A program made the translations under genes and the position numbers. Below, one piece after another: positions 16,881 to 26,432 of a DNA stretch of 64,000 bases. The stretch is taken from positions 62,001 through 126,000 of the forward strand of contig JBJKVP010000006.1 of the NCBI GenBank assembly GCA_045562535.1. Direction: 5' to 3'. Positions within the stretch are counted from its first letter, which is position 1. Every line of letters begins with the position of its first letter. This stretch comes from UBA6926 sp045562535 (GTDB lineage: Bacteria > Chloroflexota > Dehalococcoidia > UBA6926). The notes beneath the pieces are model-generated. The model ran no database searches and was not told where the DNA came from. It saw only the letters and a program-made list of their open reading frames with translations.

Positions 16881-18293
16881 TCAATCTAATGTAGGTAATG
16901 TAAATGAAAAACTAGCTCCTTCTCCTAAATTACTTTCGACTGCAATAGAGCCTCCATATGATTCAATAACATGCCTAACTATAGATAATCCAAGCCCAGT
17001 TCCTTCGTTATGGCGTGACCTTTCCGCTTTATAAAACCTTTCAAATATTCTGTCTAGATGCTCTCGATCGATTCCTATTCCATTGTCCTTTACAGATGTA
17101 ACTACTACGTTGTCCTTCGAATCTATTTCTATTGCCACTTTACCGTTTTTGTCAGAAAACTTGATCGCATTGTCAATTAAATTAGTGAAAACGATTTCAA
17201 TTTGTGTCTCATTTGCTTTTACTAATGCAAGGGGCCCTTTGGAAGTGATGGATATAGCAACTGATTTCCCTTTAGCTTTTTCGCTCAAGGCCCTGGATGC
17301 AAATTCGGCTGCTCTTTTAATATCTACTTTTTCTGTTGTTATGTTTTTATCGTCTGATTCAGCTTTGGATAATATCAAAAGATCCGAAACGATGTCGTTC
17401 ATTGAATCAACAGTGGAGTGAATTCTATGCAGAAAATCCGATGCATATTTCTCGTCTTTTATAGCCCCATTTTCCAATGATTCAACCATCGCTTTTATCG
17501 AAGCAAGGGGAGTTCTCAGCTCGTGTGATACATTACTGACGAACTCTCTCCGGGTTTGATCCATATGGCGTGATTCTGTTAAGTCATGAAGCGTAAGCAG
17601 AACTTTCTTTTCGTTCCCTTGTGTCCCGGGTGAGGATGTGACATGAACGATCTTGTTCGTTTGATTAAATGAAATATCTGATTCCACCCGTGCACTTGTT
17701 TCTATTGTTTCTTCTAGAATTGAGTTCATTTCATGGTCTCTAATAATATTCATAAAGGAATTGGATTCTGCGGGAATTTCTGTTATCCCTAAGATCTCAT
17801 ACGCTGAATTATTCATGATTTCGATCTTGCCATCTTCTACTAGTATTACTCCATCAGTCATGGTTTCTAACAAAGATGACAGAGTATCTCTTTCATTAGA
17901 GAGGTCACTAAAATTGGATCGCACATCTACAGCATTACTGTTCATAGAAGATATTAAATTAATCAGTTCTGTCGGGCCTCGATGTTTTTCTGAATGAGGT
18001 AGGTCTCTCTCATAGAGATGTTCTAACCCTCCAGTAATTTCTCTAATAGAAACCATCATTTTTTCAAATGAATACAGTGCTGCCCCGATCACCAAAGCTA
18101 TCAAGCTAATTGAGATGAAAGTAATACTACGTATATATATTAAGGATTGTCCTGTAGTTTGTTCAAATATGGTAACTAGTAATAAATTTACTATCCCTAT
18201 CAGGATAACCCAAGTTATAAAAACACTCCACAGGATCCCTTTGAGACGTATTTCTCCTGTTGATTTTCTTGGCAGCCGAAAGTACTTGCTCAT
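16881..18293 (-). CDS. phoR: Phosphate-sensing histidine kinase PhoR
   Basis: Membrane histidine kinase of the phosphate two-component system. Transmembrane segments lie near residues 20-42 and 54-75 with only a short loop between, so phosphate is probably sensed through Pst/PhoU rather than an outer domain. A HAMP-like linker (about 76-130) and a PAS domain (about 135-240) follow. The HisKA dimerisation domain has phospho-accepting His257 (NVSHELRTPL). The HATPase domain shows NLIDNAIKFS, DNGIGID and GTGLGLSIVRH. Its ATG overlaps the phoB stop by 4 bases, so the pair is coupled. Confidence 0.93.
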   Translation of the reverse strand: MSKYFRLPRKSTGEIRLKGILWSVFITWVILIGIVNLLLVTIFEQTTGQSLIYIRSITFISISLIALVIGAALYSFEKMMVSIREITGGLEHLYERDLPHSEKHRGPTELINLISSMNSNAVDVRSNFSDLSNERDTLSSLLETMTDGVILVEDGKIEIMNNSAYEILGITEIPAESNSFMNIIRDHEMNSILEETIETSARVESDISFNQTNKIVHVTSSPGTQGNEKKVLLTLHDLTESRHMDQTRREFVSNVSHELRTPLASIKAMVESLENGAIKDEKYASDFLHRIHSTVDSMNDIVSDLLILSKAESDDKNITTEKVDIKRAAEFASRALSEKAKGKSVAISITSKGPLALVKANETQIEIVFTNLIDNAIKFSDKNGKVAIEIDSKDNVVVTSVKDNGIGIDREHLDRIFERFYKAERSRHNEGTGLGLSIVRHVIESYGGSIAVESNLGEGASFSFTLPTLD

Positions 18294-19006
18294 TGGTCAA
18301 ATCTGTATCCAAAACCTCTTACTGTTATAATTCGCTTCGGTTTCCTACTGTCTTTTTCAATTATTTCTCTTAGCCATCTAACATGAACATCAACTGTTCT
18401 TACATCGCCTATATAGTCATACCCCCATAAATTTTCTAATATTTGATCTCTGCTAAGAGCCTTTCCTTTGTTACGTAAGAAAAAAGTTAATAGGTCAAAT
18501 TGTTTTGGCCTCAGATCAAGATTAGTCTTCTCTATGGTTGCTATGTGTTTATTTAAATCGACTTGTAAATCACCTGACTCTAAAATATTGATAGCCTTGT
18601 CCGTTGCGCCCGGCTTCATTTTTGACCGCCTAAGCAAGCTTTTTACACGGGCTAGTAATTCTGACATGCTAAATGGTTTCGTAACGTAGTCATCGGCCCC
18701 TAATTCTAGCCCCACAACTTTACTATGTTCTTCGCTCCTAGCGGTCAGCATAATGATGGGCATATCCGATGTTTTTCGTATTTCTTTACATACATCAAGG
18801 CCATCCATCCCTGGTAACATGATGTCTAGGATGAGTAAATCTACTTGTTCATTTTCAATGATTTCTAAGCCCTTTACGCCATCTTGCGCCGCTGAAACTT
18901 GGTAGCCATTTTGTTTTAAATTGTATTGAATTGCTTCTGATATATTTTCTTCATCTTCAATAATCAAAACAGAAATTTGTTCGTTCATGGCGTGGTCCAT
19001 GAACAT
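18290..19006 (-). CDS. phoB: Response regulator PhoB/PhoP family
   Basis: OmpR-family transcription factor. The receiver domain (about 8-125) has the acidic pocket E17/D18, phosphorylation site D61 (LLILDIMLPG), T88 and K110 (TKPF). The winged-helix DNA-binding domain follows from about 138 (LRPKQFDLLTFFLRNKG, RDQILENLWGYDYIGDVRTVDVHVRWLREII). In-frame ATGs also lie at 19000 and 18988; none has a good Shine-Dalgarno, and the homology starts at the last of these. It is expected to bind the repeats before pstS. Confidence 0.92.
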   Translation of the reverse strand: MFMDHAMNEQISVLIIEDEENISEAIQYNLKQNGYQVSAAQDGVKGLEIIENEQVDLLILDIMLPGMDGLDVCKEIRKTSDMPIIMLTARSEEHSKVVGLELGADDYVTKPFSMSELLARVKSLLRRSKMKPGATDKAINILESGDLQVDLNKHIATIEKTNLDLRPKQFDLLTFFLRNKGKALSRDQILENLWGYDYIGDVRTVDVHVRWLREIIEKDSRKPKRIITVRGFGYRFDQ

Positions 19007-19072
19007 ATATGTATTGAGCGTGAACAGACGATAATTGATTCTAGTAACATAGTTGAGTGAGTTCCTATAATT

Positions 19073-20146
19073 TTAAAGCATTCGCCCTTCTGGCATATTA
19101 ACCCAAGTACTGTACTCGTGAGGTGGTGCTACCGCCTCTGCCGATGTTATATAGTCTTTGTTTAATTGATCAACTTGCGTTACCCCAAGAAGAGCCATGG
19201 CACTTATTATTTCTTCTTCCATAATTTGGAGCGTTCTGGTTAAACCTGGTGCTCCTCCTGCTGCTAACCCCCAACCTTGAAGCTTCCCGATGCTAACAGC
19301 ATTTGCTCCAAGTGCAACGGCTTTTATAACATCGCTTCCTCGTAATATGCTGCCATCTACCACTACTTCAGCTTTTCCTTTAACCTCAGGGACAATAGCC
19401 TCGAGCATGTCCAATGTTCCCAGCCCGTGGTCCAGGCCGCGACCTCCATGATTCGATATCCAGATAACATCTACGCCATGATCTATCGCTATACGCGCAT
19501 CTTCTGGAGTAGCAATACCTTTGACCATAAAGGGTAACCCGGAGTAGTCCTTGATTTTGTCCATCAATTCCCAAGTGGCTGAAGCCCCAGGGCCTGGTGT
19601 TCTTGGCCCAAGGCCTGGTGGCGTAGTTCCATACTTTAAAGGACGCTCTCTTAAACTATAACGTGCATTATCAACGGTAAGTGCCAGAGCTTTAAAATCT
19701 GCTTTTTTTACCCTATCTATAAGAGCTTTTATCCAGTCCCAGTCTCCCTGGATATACATCTGGAAAAATTTTGCGCTATCGTTGTCTGAAGCTACGCTCT
19801 CAAGTTCTGCTCCACTTACGGAACTTAACGTATGGATAACCCCGAATTCATTTGCGGATTTAGTGGCTTCCACAGGGCCATTAGGGTGAATTCTTACAAG
19901 ACCACCTATAGGGGCTAGTATTACAGGAATTTGCATAGGGTAGCCAAGTAATGATGTAGAGGTATCTAATTCAGAGACATCTACCAGAACTCTAGGACGA
20001 AACCCTTTCTTATCTAATGATAAACGATTTCTGCGCATGCTGGTTTCCGTTTCCGTACCACCAACTAGATAGTCCCAGCCTGCTTGATTCATGTTTCGCT
20101 TGGCTGCTCTTATAATCTCTTCGTTTGTTGGGAATTGGGAATCCAA
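19073..20146 (-). CDS. FMN-dependent alpha-hydroxy-acid dehydrogenase
   Basis: TIM-barrel flavoenzyme of the lactate/glycolate oxidase family, oxidising a 2-hydroxy acid to the 2-keto acid. The sequence shows the N-terminal DYLVGGTETETSMRRN segment, the FMN contact PVILAPIGG, and the catalytic His in SNHGGRGLD. The FMN phosphate site is VVVDGSILRGSDVIKAVALGANAVSIGK. The usual membrane-binding insert of LldD is not present. I chose the TTG at 20146 because GGAGG lies 5 bases before it; the frame could start at a TTG 12 bases earlier, but that overlaps the ribosome binding site. The substrate cannot be told from sequence; lactate, glycolate or a longer acid are possible. Confidence 0.85.
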   Translation of the reverse strand: MDSQFPTNEEIIRAAKRNMNQAGWDYLVGGTETETSMRRNRLSLDKKGFRPRVLVDVSELDTSTSLLGYPMQIPVILAPIGGLVRIHPNGPVEATKSANEFGVIHTLSSVSGAELESVASDNDSAKFFQMYIQGDWDWIKALIDRVKKADFKALALTVDNARYSLRERPLKYGTTPPGLGPRTPGPGASATWELMDKIKDYSGLPFMVKGIATPEDARIAIDHGVDVIWISNHGGRGLDHGLGTLDMLEAIVPEVKGKAEVVVDGSILRGSDVIKAVALGANAVSIGKLQGWGLAAGGAPGLTRTLQIMEEEIISAMALLGVTQVDQLNKDYITSAEAVAPPHEYSTWVNMPEGRML

Positions 20147-20209
20147 TTTTACCTCCAAGTATCAACTTCCACGACAATTGTATCAAAAGCTATTCGATTC
20201 CTTAATCTA

Positions 20210-20221
20210 TTTTACGTAAAA
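20210..20221. promoter_or_regulatory. 12-bp perfect palindrome in a divergent promoter region
   Basis: TTTTACGTAAAA lies midway between the divergent FMN dehydrogenase and MFS genes. Its symmetry and place fit an operator for a dimeric regulator controlling one or both genes, but no matching regulator is adjacent. Confidence 0.3.
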
Positions 20222-20284
20222 GTCTGAGATGCTATGCTAACACATTAGGTAATATTTATAGACTACCTAAAGAAAGATTATGAA

Positions 20285-21598
20285 ATGCAAAAAGAAGATG
20301 AAATGAAGGAACAAAAGCTAAAGACAGATCAGGCATCTTCAAGCATACCCCCTATTCCTAGATTAATAATGAAGAACACTGTTTTCTTTGCATTAGCACA
20401 GGCTCTACAGGGAGTAGGCATGCAACTTGCTGTGACATTTAGCGCAATCATGGTAATAAGAATATTGGGGAACGCAAGCTTGGCAGGGTTAGGAGGAGGG
20501 ATTTTAGGAATCAGCCGATTCGCGGTAGCTTATCCGATGGGTAAATTGACTGATGTTTATGGCAGAAAACCAGGGATGTTGATTGGTTTACTGATGACAA
20601 CAACTGGCTCGATCATTTTAGGTTTTTGTATGACCACGCTTTCGTTTCCTCTTTTTGTTATTGGGATACTCATTCTTGGGCTAGGAGTGGGTGCTGTTAT
20701 GCAACTGAGAGTCGCTGCCGCTGATATGTATCCTGTTTCTAGAAGAGCCGAAGGTCTCGGTTATGTTTTGACTGGCAGCGTCATAGGGGCGTTTGGTGCA
20801 CCTATATTGGTTGCTTTGGGGGAGGTTTTATCTAAGCAATATAGCTATGATCCAATCACAATTTCCTGGGGTCTCACCCCGGTAGTCCTCATGCCCGCGT
20901 TAATTTTTATTTTGTTAGTTAGGCCGGACCCTAAATTTATTGCTATGAACCTTGAGAAATTTTGGGAGGGAGAAACGGGCGAGAAGGTTATTCAACAGCA
21001 AGGTTCAGACTCAAATGTAGGTATCAAAAAATTTTTGAAGGACAAAAATAAACAAGTTGCATTTTCTTGCTATGGAGCCGCCCAAGGCACAATGGCAATG
21101 ATGATGGTGATGACGCCATTGGTTTTATCTGAATCTGGTTATTCTTTATCTTCTATTTCTCTTACAGTGTCTTTGCATGTTTTTGGCATGTTTGCATTCT
21201 CTGTACCGATGGGGAGATTGACTGACAGGATAGGTAGAAAAACCGTCTTAGGTGCCGGCGTTATTTTGGTTTCAATAGGATCAGTATTGGTACCTTTGAC
21301 TGACCTATATTGGGTAATAACCTTTGGATTGTTCATAATTGGATTAGGTTGGTCGGGGACCAATGTGGCATCAACTGCCTTAATAGCAGATACCAGTGCC
21401 CCTGAGGAGAGAGGTAGAGCCATCGGGACTAACGATTCTGTAGCATCGGCGTTTTCCATTCTTACACCCTTGGTGGGAGGCATAGTTGTAGAGTACCTAG
21501 GGTTAGTTGCTGTAGGACTCTTGGGTGGTGCCATTATGCTTTTACCTTTAATCTTGTACCCCAGGCTCAAAGAGAGTTCACCTGGAGTTTATGCATAA
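20285..21598 (+). CDS. MFS transporter (DHA1-like)
   Basis: A 437-residue secondary transporter with a charged 25-residue N-terminal tail and about 12 membrane segments. Loop 2-3 has the MFS motif A (GKLTDVYGRKPGMLIG), and the second half repeats it (GRLTDRIGRKTVLGAG), as expected from internal duplication. The substrate is unknown; the family includes drug and metabolite exporters. It is divergent from the hydroxy-acid dehydrogenase and followed 90 bases later by the PEP-mutase-family gene, so a shared small organic acid is possible but unproven. Codon 7 is also Met. Confidence 0.85.
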   Translation: MQKEDEMKEQKLKTDQASSSIPPIPRLIMKNTVFFALAQALQGVGMQLAVTFSAIMVIRILGNASLAGLGGGILGISRFAVAYPMGKLTDVYGRKPGMLIGLLMTTTGSIILGFCMTTLSFPLFVIGILILGLGVGAVMQLRVAAADMYPVSRRAEGLGYVLTGSVIGAFGAPILVALGEVLSKQYSYDPITISWGLTPVVLMPALIFILLVRPDPKFIAMNLEKFWEGETGEKVIQQQGSDSNVGIKKFLKDKNKQVAFSCYGAAQGTMAMMMVMTPLVLSESGYSLSSISLTVSLHVFGMFAFSVPMGRLTDRIGRKTVLGAGVILVSIGSVLVPLTDLYWVITFGLFIIGLGWSGTNVASTALIADTSAPEERGRAIGTNDSVASAFSILTPLVGGIVVEYLGLVAVGLLGGAIMLLPLILYPRLKESSPGVYA

Positions 21599-21688
21599 GC
21601 GAAGCAGGGCGCCAATACGAACTCACCTAATATAAATTGAAACAATAATGCAATATGGATATACAAATCACAGATCGGAGAAAATAAA

Positions 21689-22543
21689 TTGGAAAAACAG
21701 ACCAAAAAATTGAGAGATTTACTATCTCAACCTGGGTTGACACTTGCTCCTTTTGCTTATGATGCTTTTGCCGCTAGGATCGCAGAGGAGACTGGGTTTT
21801 CTGCTGTTTATATGTCTGGATTCGGGGTTTCTATGTCACGAGGCATTCCTGATTTTGGATTACTTACACAGACAGAAATGGTTCAGAATGCAACTTATAT
21901 TGCACAGGCGGTGGATATTCCGGTTATCGCAGATGCTGATACGGGCTATGGTAACCCAATCAATACTTTTAGGACTGTACAAGAGTATGAAAGGTCAGGG
22001 GTTGCCGCCATTCATATTGAAGATCAAGTAGCACCCAAAAAATGCGGATTTTTTGAAGGGAAAGATGTTATCCCTCTAGAGGAAGCTGTGGAAAAAATCC
22101 GATCTGCTGTTGATGCTCGTTCCGATCCAGATTTTGTTATTATAGGGCGCTCAGATGCTCTAGCTGTTAATGGTTGGCAAGATACGATAAATCGTTGCAA
22201 AGCTTTTTATCAAGCCGGTGCGGACATTGTTTTTGTAGACGGAATAAAAACCCAAGAAGATTTGAGAAAGTATGCCGAAAACCTTAAAGATATACCACGA
22301 ATGTACAATGGCCAGTTGCCAGTATCCGACGTAGATGCATTAGGGTTTCAGATTCAGATACATAGAGGACCTATGTTTGGTTTACACACTGCGATATCTT
22401 CGTTTATGAAGGAGCTTCTTGAGACGGGAGCTATGGATCAAGACGCTGACGGGGATGGTGCGGAATTGCGTGAGGCAATTACGAAAACGCTAAATATAGA
22501 TAAATTGTTGGAAATGGAATCTAAATACTCTACGAAAAAATAA
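21689..22543 (+). CDS. Isocitrate lyase/PEP mutase family enzyme
   Basis: Alpha/beta-barrel C-C or P-C bond lyase of 284 residues. The family active-site loop is KKCGFFEGKDVIP (isocitrate lyases have KKCGH). Metal-binding acidic residues lie in DADTGYGNPINTFRTV, with HIEDQVAPKKCG and IIGRSDALAVNGWQDTINRC following. The length fits 2-methylisocitrate lyase, oxaloacetate decarboxylase or carboxyphosphonoenolpyruvate-mutase-like proteins, and I cannot choose among them. The start is TTG at 21689 with CGGAG 8 bases upstream. It may be co-transcribed with the preceding MFS gene. Confidence 0.82.
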   Translation: MEKQTKKLRDLLSQPGLTLAPFAYDAFAARIAEETGFSAVYMSGFGVSMSRGIPDFGLLTQTEMVQNATYIAQAVDIPVIADADTGYGNPINTFRTVQEYERSGVAAIHIEDQVAPKKCGFFEGKDVIPLEEAVEKIRSAVDARSDPDFVIIGRSDALAVNGWQDTINRCKAFYQAGADIVFVDGIKTQEDLRKYAENLKDIPRMYNGQLPVSDVDALGFQIQIHRGPMFGLHTAISSFMKELLETGAMDQDADGDGAELREAITKTLNIDKLLEMESKYSTKK

Positions 22544-22554
22544 CCACTTTTCAT

Positions 22555-23793
22555 TTATTTGGAAAAAGCCCCCTTTCTTGTTGGGGCTACTACCCATACC
22601 ATTAATCCAGACCCAAGCATCGCGGCTGCACTTACGATAAGAGCAGGTAAATACGAGTTAGTTACGTCGAAAATGATTCCTGCAAGCATTGGGCCGGCGA
22701 ATCCTCCTATGGCAGTTGCAACACCTAGAAAACCTAACAATCTAGGGAACAATGGGCCTTGGAAAACGTCTGCAGCGATAGTGAGAACTAATGGTAATCG
22801 CATACCAAAACCGATACCTCCAAACACTGAGAAACCAAGAAGGAAAATTAGGTTTCCTGAATACAGAGAGAGAAATATAAAAGATAAGATGCCTAATGAC
22901 CCTATGACGCTAGAGCCAAAAAAAACTATCTCGCGGCCTAATTTATCTGATAGCGATCCTCCAATGACTGCCCCAATAAGTGTTAGCCCACCCATAAATG
23001 AAAGAGCAGATACGATGACGCCTCGTTCTATACCAGTAGCTTCAACATATGCAACTTGGTGGGCTACCAGCATTTGGTATCCAAGGAATCCTGCAACGTA
23101 CATAGTTCCTAGGGCCCAGAACCGTTTGCCAGTTAACGCATCTATCAACGACCAAGATTGGGATGAATCTTGGTCGGCAACTGGAGCATCAAAGTGTACG
23201 GAAGGGAAATTACGTATTGTCAATAGGGCTATGATTCCAAAAATAATTAGAGTTAATGCATACACGTTCAAAGTGTTTCTCCACCCCAGAGAGTCTATTA
23301 ATACATTAATCAAAGGGAAAAAAACTAACGGCCCCAATCCATAAGCGGTAGAAACGATTCCCATAGCGAATCCTCTATTATGCGTAAACCATCTCGGTAT
23401 TAATATCGAATGACTCATCGATAAAGCAGTTGTACCAGCTGACACAATTACGCCAAAATATAATGCGTACTCCCACTGGGAATCCATAGAGGAACTTAAT
23501 AATAACCCTAGGGCCAGAATCAAGGAGCCGGATACTGTAACTATCCGTGTACCAAATTTCCCATAAGAAAAACCGCTTAGGGGCGAAAATACACTTCTCG
23601 AAAGCCAAGCTACTGCGAACCCTAAACTTCCTGCGGTTGCGCTCCAATCGAATTCTTCAACCATAGAGACAAAGAATAAGCCAAAGGTAGCCAGTATCGA
23701 ATACGACAATACATTGGATCCTAGAGAAACTACTAGCGTAATTACCTGACCGTTCCAGTTTGGATCGTCGCGATATTTTGATAATAATTTCAA
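22555..23793 (-). CDS. MFS transporter (monocarboxylate/OFA-like)
   Basis: A 412-residue, roughly 12-helix carrier. The N-terminal half resembles monocarboxylate-type MFS proteins (SATAGSLGFAVAWLSRSVFSPLSGFSYGKFGTRIVTVSG), and the second half has GGSLSDKLGREIVFFGSS. The start is TTG without a clear Shine-Dalgarno, so it is uncertain. It converges with the PEP-mutase-family gene; the two stop codons are only about 12 bases apart. The substrate is unknown; carboxylates are usual for this subgroup. Confidence 0.83.
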   Translation of the reverse strand: MKLLSKYRDDPNWNGQVITLVVSLGSNVLSYSILATFGLFFVSMVEEFDWSATAGSLGFAVAWLSRSVFSPLSGFSYGKFGTRIVTVSGSLILALGLLLSSSMDSQWEYALYFGVIVSAGTTALSMSHSILIPRWFTHNRGFAMGIVSTAYGLGPLVFFPLINVLIDSLGWRNTLNVYALTLIIFGIIALLTIRNFPSVHFDAPVADQDSSQSWSLIDALTGKRFWALGTMYVAGFLGYQMLVAHQVAYVEATGIERGVIVSALSFMGGLTLIGAVIGGSLSDKLGREIVFFGSSVIGSLGILSFIFLSLYSGNLIFLLGFSVFGGIGFGMRLPLVLTIAADVFQGPLFPRLLGFLGVATAIGGFAGPMLAGIIFDVTNSYLPALIVSAAAMLGSGLMVWVVAPTRKGAFSK

Positions 23794-23817
23794 ATCAAGT
23801 AGTTAACGCTTGTGAAG

Positions 23818-24372
23818 CTAATTATCTGTCATCCTTGACTCGATATGTGACCTGATTGGAGCATTTATTGGGACGTAACTCAAATGAGCGCTTCTGCCAT
23901 CTTTTAGAACTAGGGTGAGGGAGGTGTACCCAAGACTTTGTCCGAGTATGCCTGGCTTTGAATTTACCTCTTGTAAGGCGGATATAGGTAAATCTAGGCT
24001 ATCAGATCCTGTAAATGTACCTCGCTTTATCGTGATGTATTCAGATGTGAGGATGAAAGCAGTTCTACTATATGAAATCCACCTAGGTACTATGAATAAT
24101 AAAGCTATTCCTAGCTGAAGAAGTCCAAACGTGAGAAAGTCGATAAAAAGGGAAACCACGATAAATATCATCCATGGAACAATAGGAAGTACCCAAGCGT
24201 AGCTTGACTGTTTAACTAATTCCCCATTAGTAGTGTCTACTGGCTCGTCAGGAGTTATGTCTATTTCTTGGGTAGCGGACTGAAGTGGTTTATCTGAGAT
24301 CTGTTCACCACAGTTTCCACAGAAATTATTTCCTTCAGGTATCTCTGTTTCACATTTTTCACAAACGTACAT
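23818..24372 (-). CDS. Zinc-ribbon and PH-like domain membrane protein
   Basis: A 184-residue protein with three recognisable parts. First, an N-terminal zinc ribbon (CEKCETEIPEGNNFCGNCG, residues 4-22). Second, two close membrane segments (about 58-100; VLPIVPWMIFIVVSLFIDFL and GLLQLGIALLFIVPRW). Third, a bacterial PH-like domain of the YdbS/DUF304 type (about 105-180; FILTSEYITIKRGTFTGSDSLDLPI, LTLVLKDGR). Such proteins sit at the inner face of the membrane and their function is largely unknown. It lies 24 bases upstream of the MFS start on the same strand. Confidence 0.75.
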   Translation of the reverse strand: MYVCEKCETEIPEGNNFCGNCGEQISDKPLQSATQEIDITPDEPVDTTNGELVKQSSYAWVLPIVPWMIFIVVSLFIDFLTFGLLQLGIALLFIVPRWISYSRTAFILTSEYITIKRGTFTGSDSLDLPISALQEVNSKPGILGQSLGYTSLTLVLKDGRSAHLSYVPINAPIRSHIESRMTDN

Positions 24373-24433
24373 TAGCTATATACCTAACATGATTATTTTA
24401 TATAAATTATAATATTTATTCAGAAATTTCGCT

Positions 24434-25444
24434 CTAAGCAGTGGGATTTGCCAATAAGATAAAGTTACCATTTTCTTGGAGTTCAAAAATCTTTGAATCT
24501 TTAGAAAGCTCGAAACCTACAATATCTTGATCATGTAATTTAACAATCGCATCCTCTGGAAGAGAATTAAACCCATGAACTGCTTTCTTCAGCGCTTGGC
24601 GGCTTTCCAGACCGAAGCGCTGGATACTGGGAGTCATTATTTCATTTATCACATCTCTAGCTTTTCCAAGTCCTGAAGCAAGAATAGCTCTTAAAAACTC
24701 ATCTCCATTGGGCAATTGCACTACTGGCATCGTGTAATTTTTTGAAACTTTAGCAAGCGCATCCATAGCTAAATCTGGTAAGTATTTCATATGTATCGCA
24801 ACTATGTTGATGAAATTAGCTTCATGGGCTCCTTCATCAGTTTCGGGAAAACGAATCGCACCGGCAACAGCAGGGTCGATTCGACGCCCTTGATCATTTG
24901 TGGGGCTACCATATTCCTCCCATAGAGTTTTTCTTATGTTTGTATAGTTCCAGCGAGTATGTCGTTCTTGAAAGATAGCGTAGGCTGATGCTAGTAAAAC
25001 ATTTCCTTCATACCCAGTTTGTTCTTGAAATGTCCAGTGGTGTTCGTTAACTTCGGCGAGGTATTTATCTACAAACTCTTGGGTATAAAGTCCGGAGTCA
25101 ATTAAGGAATGGCGGAATGTTTGACCATGCCTTCGCTCTTCAAATCCCCATTGCATATATAGTTCTCTAGTGGCTATGCTGTCACCTGCACCTTTTATTC
25201 CTTCGAAAACATAGTCATCGACCACGGATTCTACTCCTAGGAAACCTAATAAAATTTCTTTGGTGTTATCGGTTATCATATGGCCCATTTTTGCCATCTC
25301 ATCGCGTTGAGTTAGGTGATCTGGGAACCACATTCTATGAATTGCTGCTCTTTTGAAATACGATTCATAGTTTTCTCGCATTTCTTTTTGGATAGCAATC
25401 AATTTCCCTTTCATTGTAAGGGGTGTAGAAACAATATTTGCCAA
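24434..25444 (-). CDS. Acyl-ACP desaturase (soluble di-iron)
   Basis: Ferritin-like di-iron enzyme that would introduce a double bond into fatty acyl-ACP. Di-iron ligand motifs are in order: a first helix Glu (GVESVVDDY), EERRHG (the ENRHG-type motif of plant and mycobacterial desaturases), an ExxH in QERHTRWNY, and DEGAHEANF (equivalent to DEKRHE). The length of 336 residues matches the family. The start is a TTG with GGAAGG 8 bases upstream. It appears to be a single gene, divergent from the YceI protein across 247 bases. Another ferritin-like oxygenase is the alternative. Confidence 0.8.
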   Translation of the reverse strand: MANIVSTPLTMKGKLIAIQKEMRENYESYFKRAAIHRMWFPDHLTQRDEMAKMGHMITDNTKEILLGFLGVESVVDDYVFEGIKGAGDSIATRELYMQWGFEERRHGQTFRHSLIDSGLYTQEFVDKYLAEVNEHHWTFQEQTGYEGNVLLASAYAIFQERHTRWNYTNIRKTLWEEYGSPTNDQGRRIDPAVAGAIRFPETDEGAHEANFINIVAIHMKYLPDLAMDALAKVSKNYTMPVVQLPNGDEFLRAILASGLGKARDVINEIMTPSIQRFGLESRQALKKAVHGFNSLPEDAIVKLHDQDIVGFELSKDSKIFELQENGNFILLANPTA

Positions 25445-25691
25445 AGTAGTTACCTTCCTGAAGCTTTTTTATATGGTCCTTATATCCATGTTAGCAGATT
25501 GCCTCTTTTGGGGCGGACCAAGTTTTTCTACCGCGCACATACTATCGGCAAAACCGGATAGAATCAATACAATTTATCAGATAAGCAGCCTATAATATGT
25601 GATTATGCTTCGGGAGCGTAACTAATAAGCTTTAAACACAGTAGTGCTAATAGGGTTCACGGGGTCTATTATTCCCATAAAGGAGAACATT

Positions 25692-26399
25692 ATGAATTCA
25701 AGGTCTGCGAGACTATGGATGGGGGTTATTTTAGCTATTGGTCTGGCGGTTGGCAGTTTTTTTCTATTTTACGGCAATGATAATGGTGAAGAAGCGCTTT
25801 CGAATAATGAAATTGTAACCACCGGTACTGGTGCGAAATTTATACACTCTGGGGAAGCTATCCGTTTAGAAATATTGGAAGGTTCTAGCGTTCGTTATTT
25901 GGTTGGTGAACAGCTAGCTCGTCGAGATTTGCCAAACGATGCTATAGGAATTACCAGCGAGGTTATAGGTGAAATCTTTTTGGATAAATCGGGGGTAGTT
26001 GATAAGGATAATTCCAAAATCGTAGTCAAACTTGATTCATTAGAGAGTGACGATTCCAGGCGTGATAATTATTTGAAGACAAGAACATTGATTGGATCTG
26101 CACAATTCCCTGAAGCAATTTTTATTCCTGAAGAAGTTTCTGGATTGGACTGGCCTATAAAAGAAGGCGGACAATTAGTATTTGAAATAGTAGGAGAGAT
26201 GGCAATAAGAGGAACTACTAAACCGATGACATGGACAGTAGAGGCAATTTTAGAGCAAGGGTTGATTACTGGTCATGCCGATACTAGGTTTTATTTTTCT
26301 GACTATGGAATACCTAAGCCGACTCTTCTTTTTATACTTAGTATGGACGATGAAATTCGTTTGGAAGCAGACCTTATCATGAGAGTCACTGAAGAGTAA
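25692..26399 (+). CDS. YceI-family lipid-binding protein, membrane anchored
   Basis: A 235-residue protein. The start at 25692 is set by AAAGGAG 6 bases upstream. One N-terminal membrane segment (residues 9-27) acts as anchor or uncleaved signal, placing the rest outside. The remaining part is a YceI beta-barrel: VGEQLARRDLPNDAIGITSEVIGEIFLD, then the conserved RRDNYLKTRTLIGSAQFPEAIF segment (family pattern R-D-x-x-L-x-x...FP). YceI proteins bind isoprenoid or other long-chain lipids. It converges with trpD. Confidence 0.82.
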   Translation: MNSRSARLWMGVILAIGLAVGSFFLFYGNDNGEEALSNNEIVTTGTGAKFIHSGEAIRLEILEGSSVRYLVGEQLARRDLPNDAIGITSEVIGEIFLDKSGVVDKDNSKIVVKLDSLESDDSRRDNYLKTRTLIGSAQFPEAIFIPEEVSGLDWPIKEGGQLVFEIVGEMAIRGTTKPMTWTVEAILEQGLITGHADTRFYFSDYGIPKPTLLFILSMDDEIRLEADLIMRVTEE

Positions 26400-26432
26400 C
26401 TTATAATCGATCGAGGTCGACGTATATATAAA

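Noticed and set aside
22559..23344. Long open frame opposite the MFS gene (261 codons, plus strand)
   Set aside because: It is the reverse-strand shadow of a strong membrane-transporter gene; its translation is Pro/Arg/Asn-rich without domain features.
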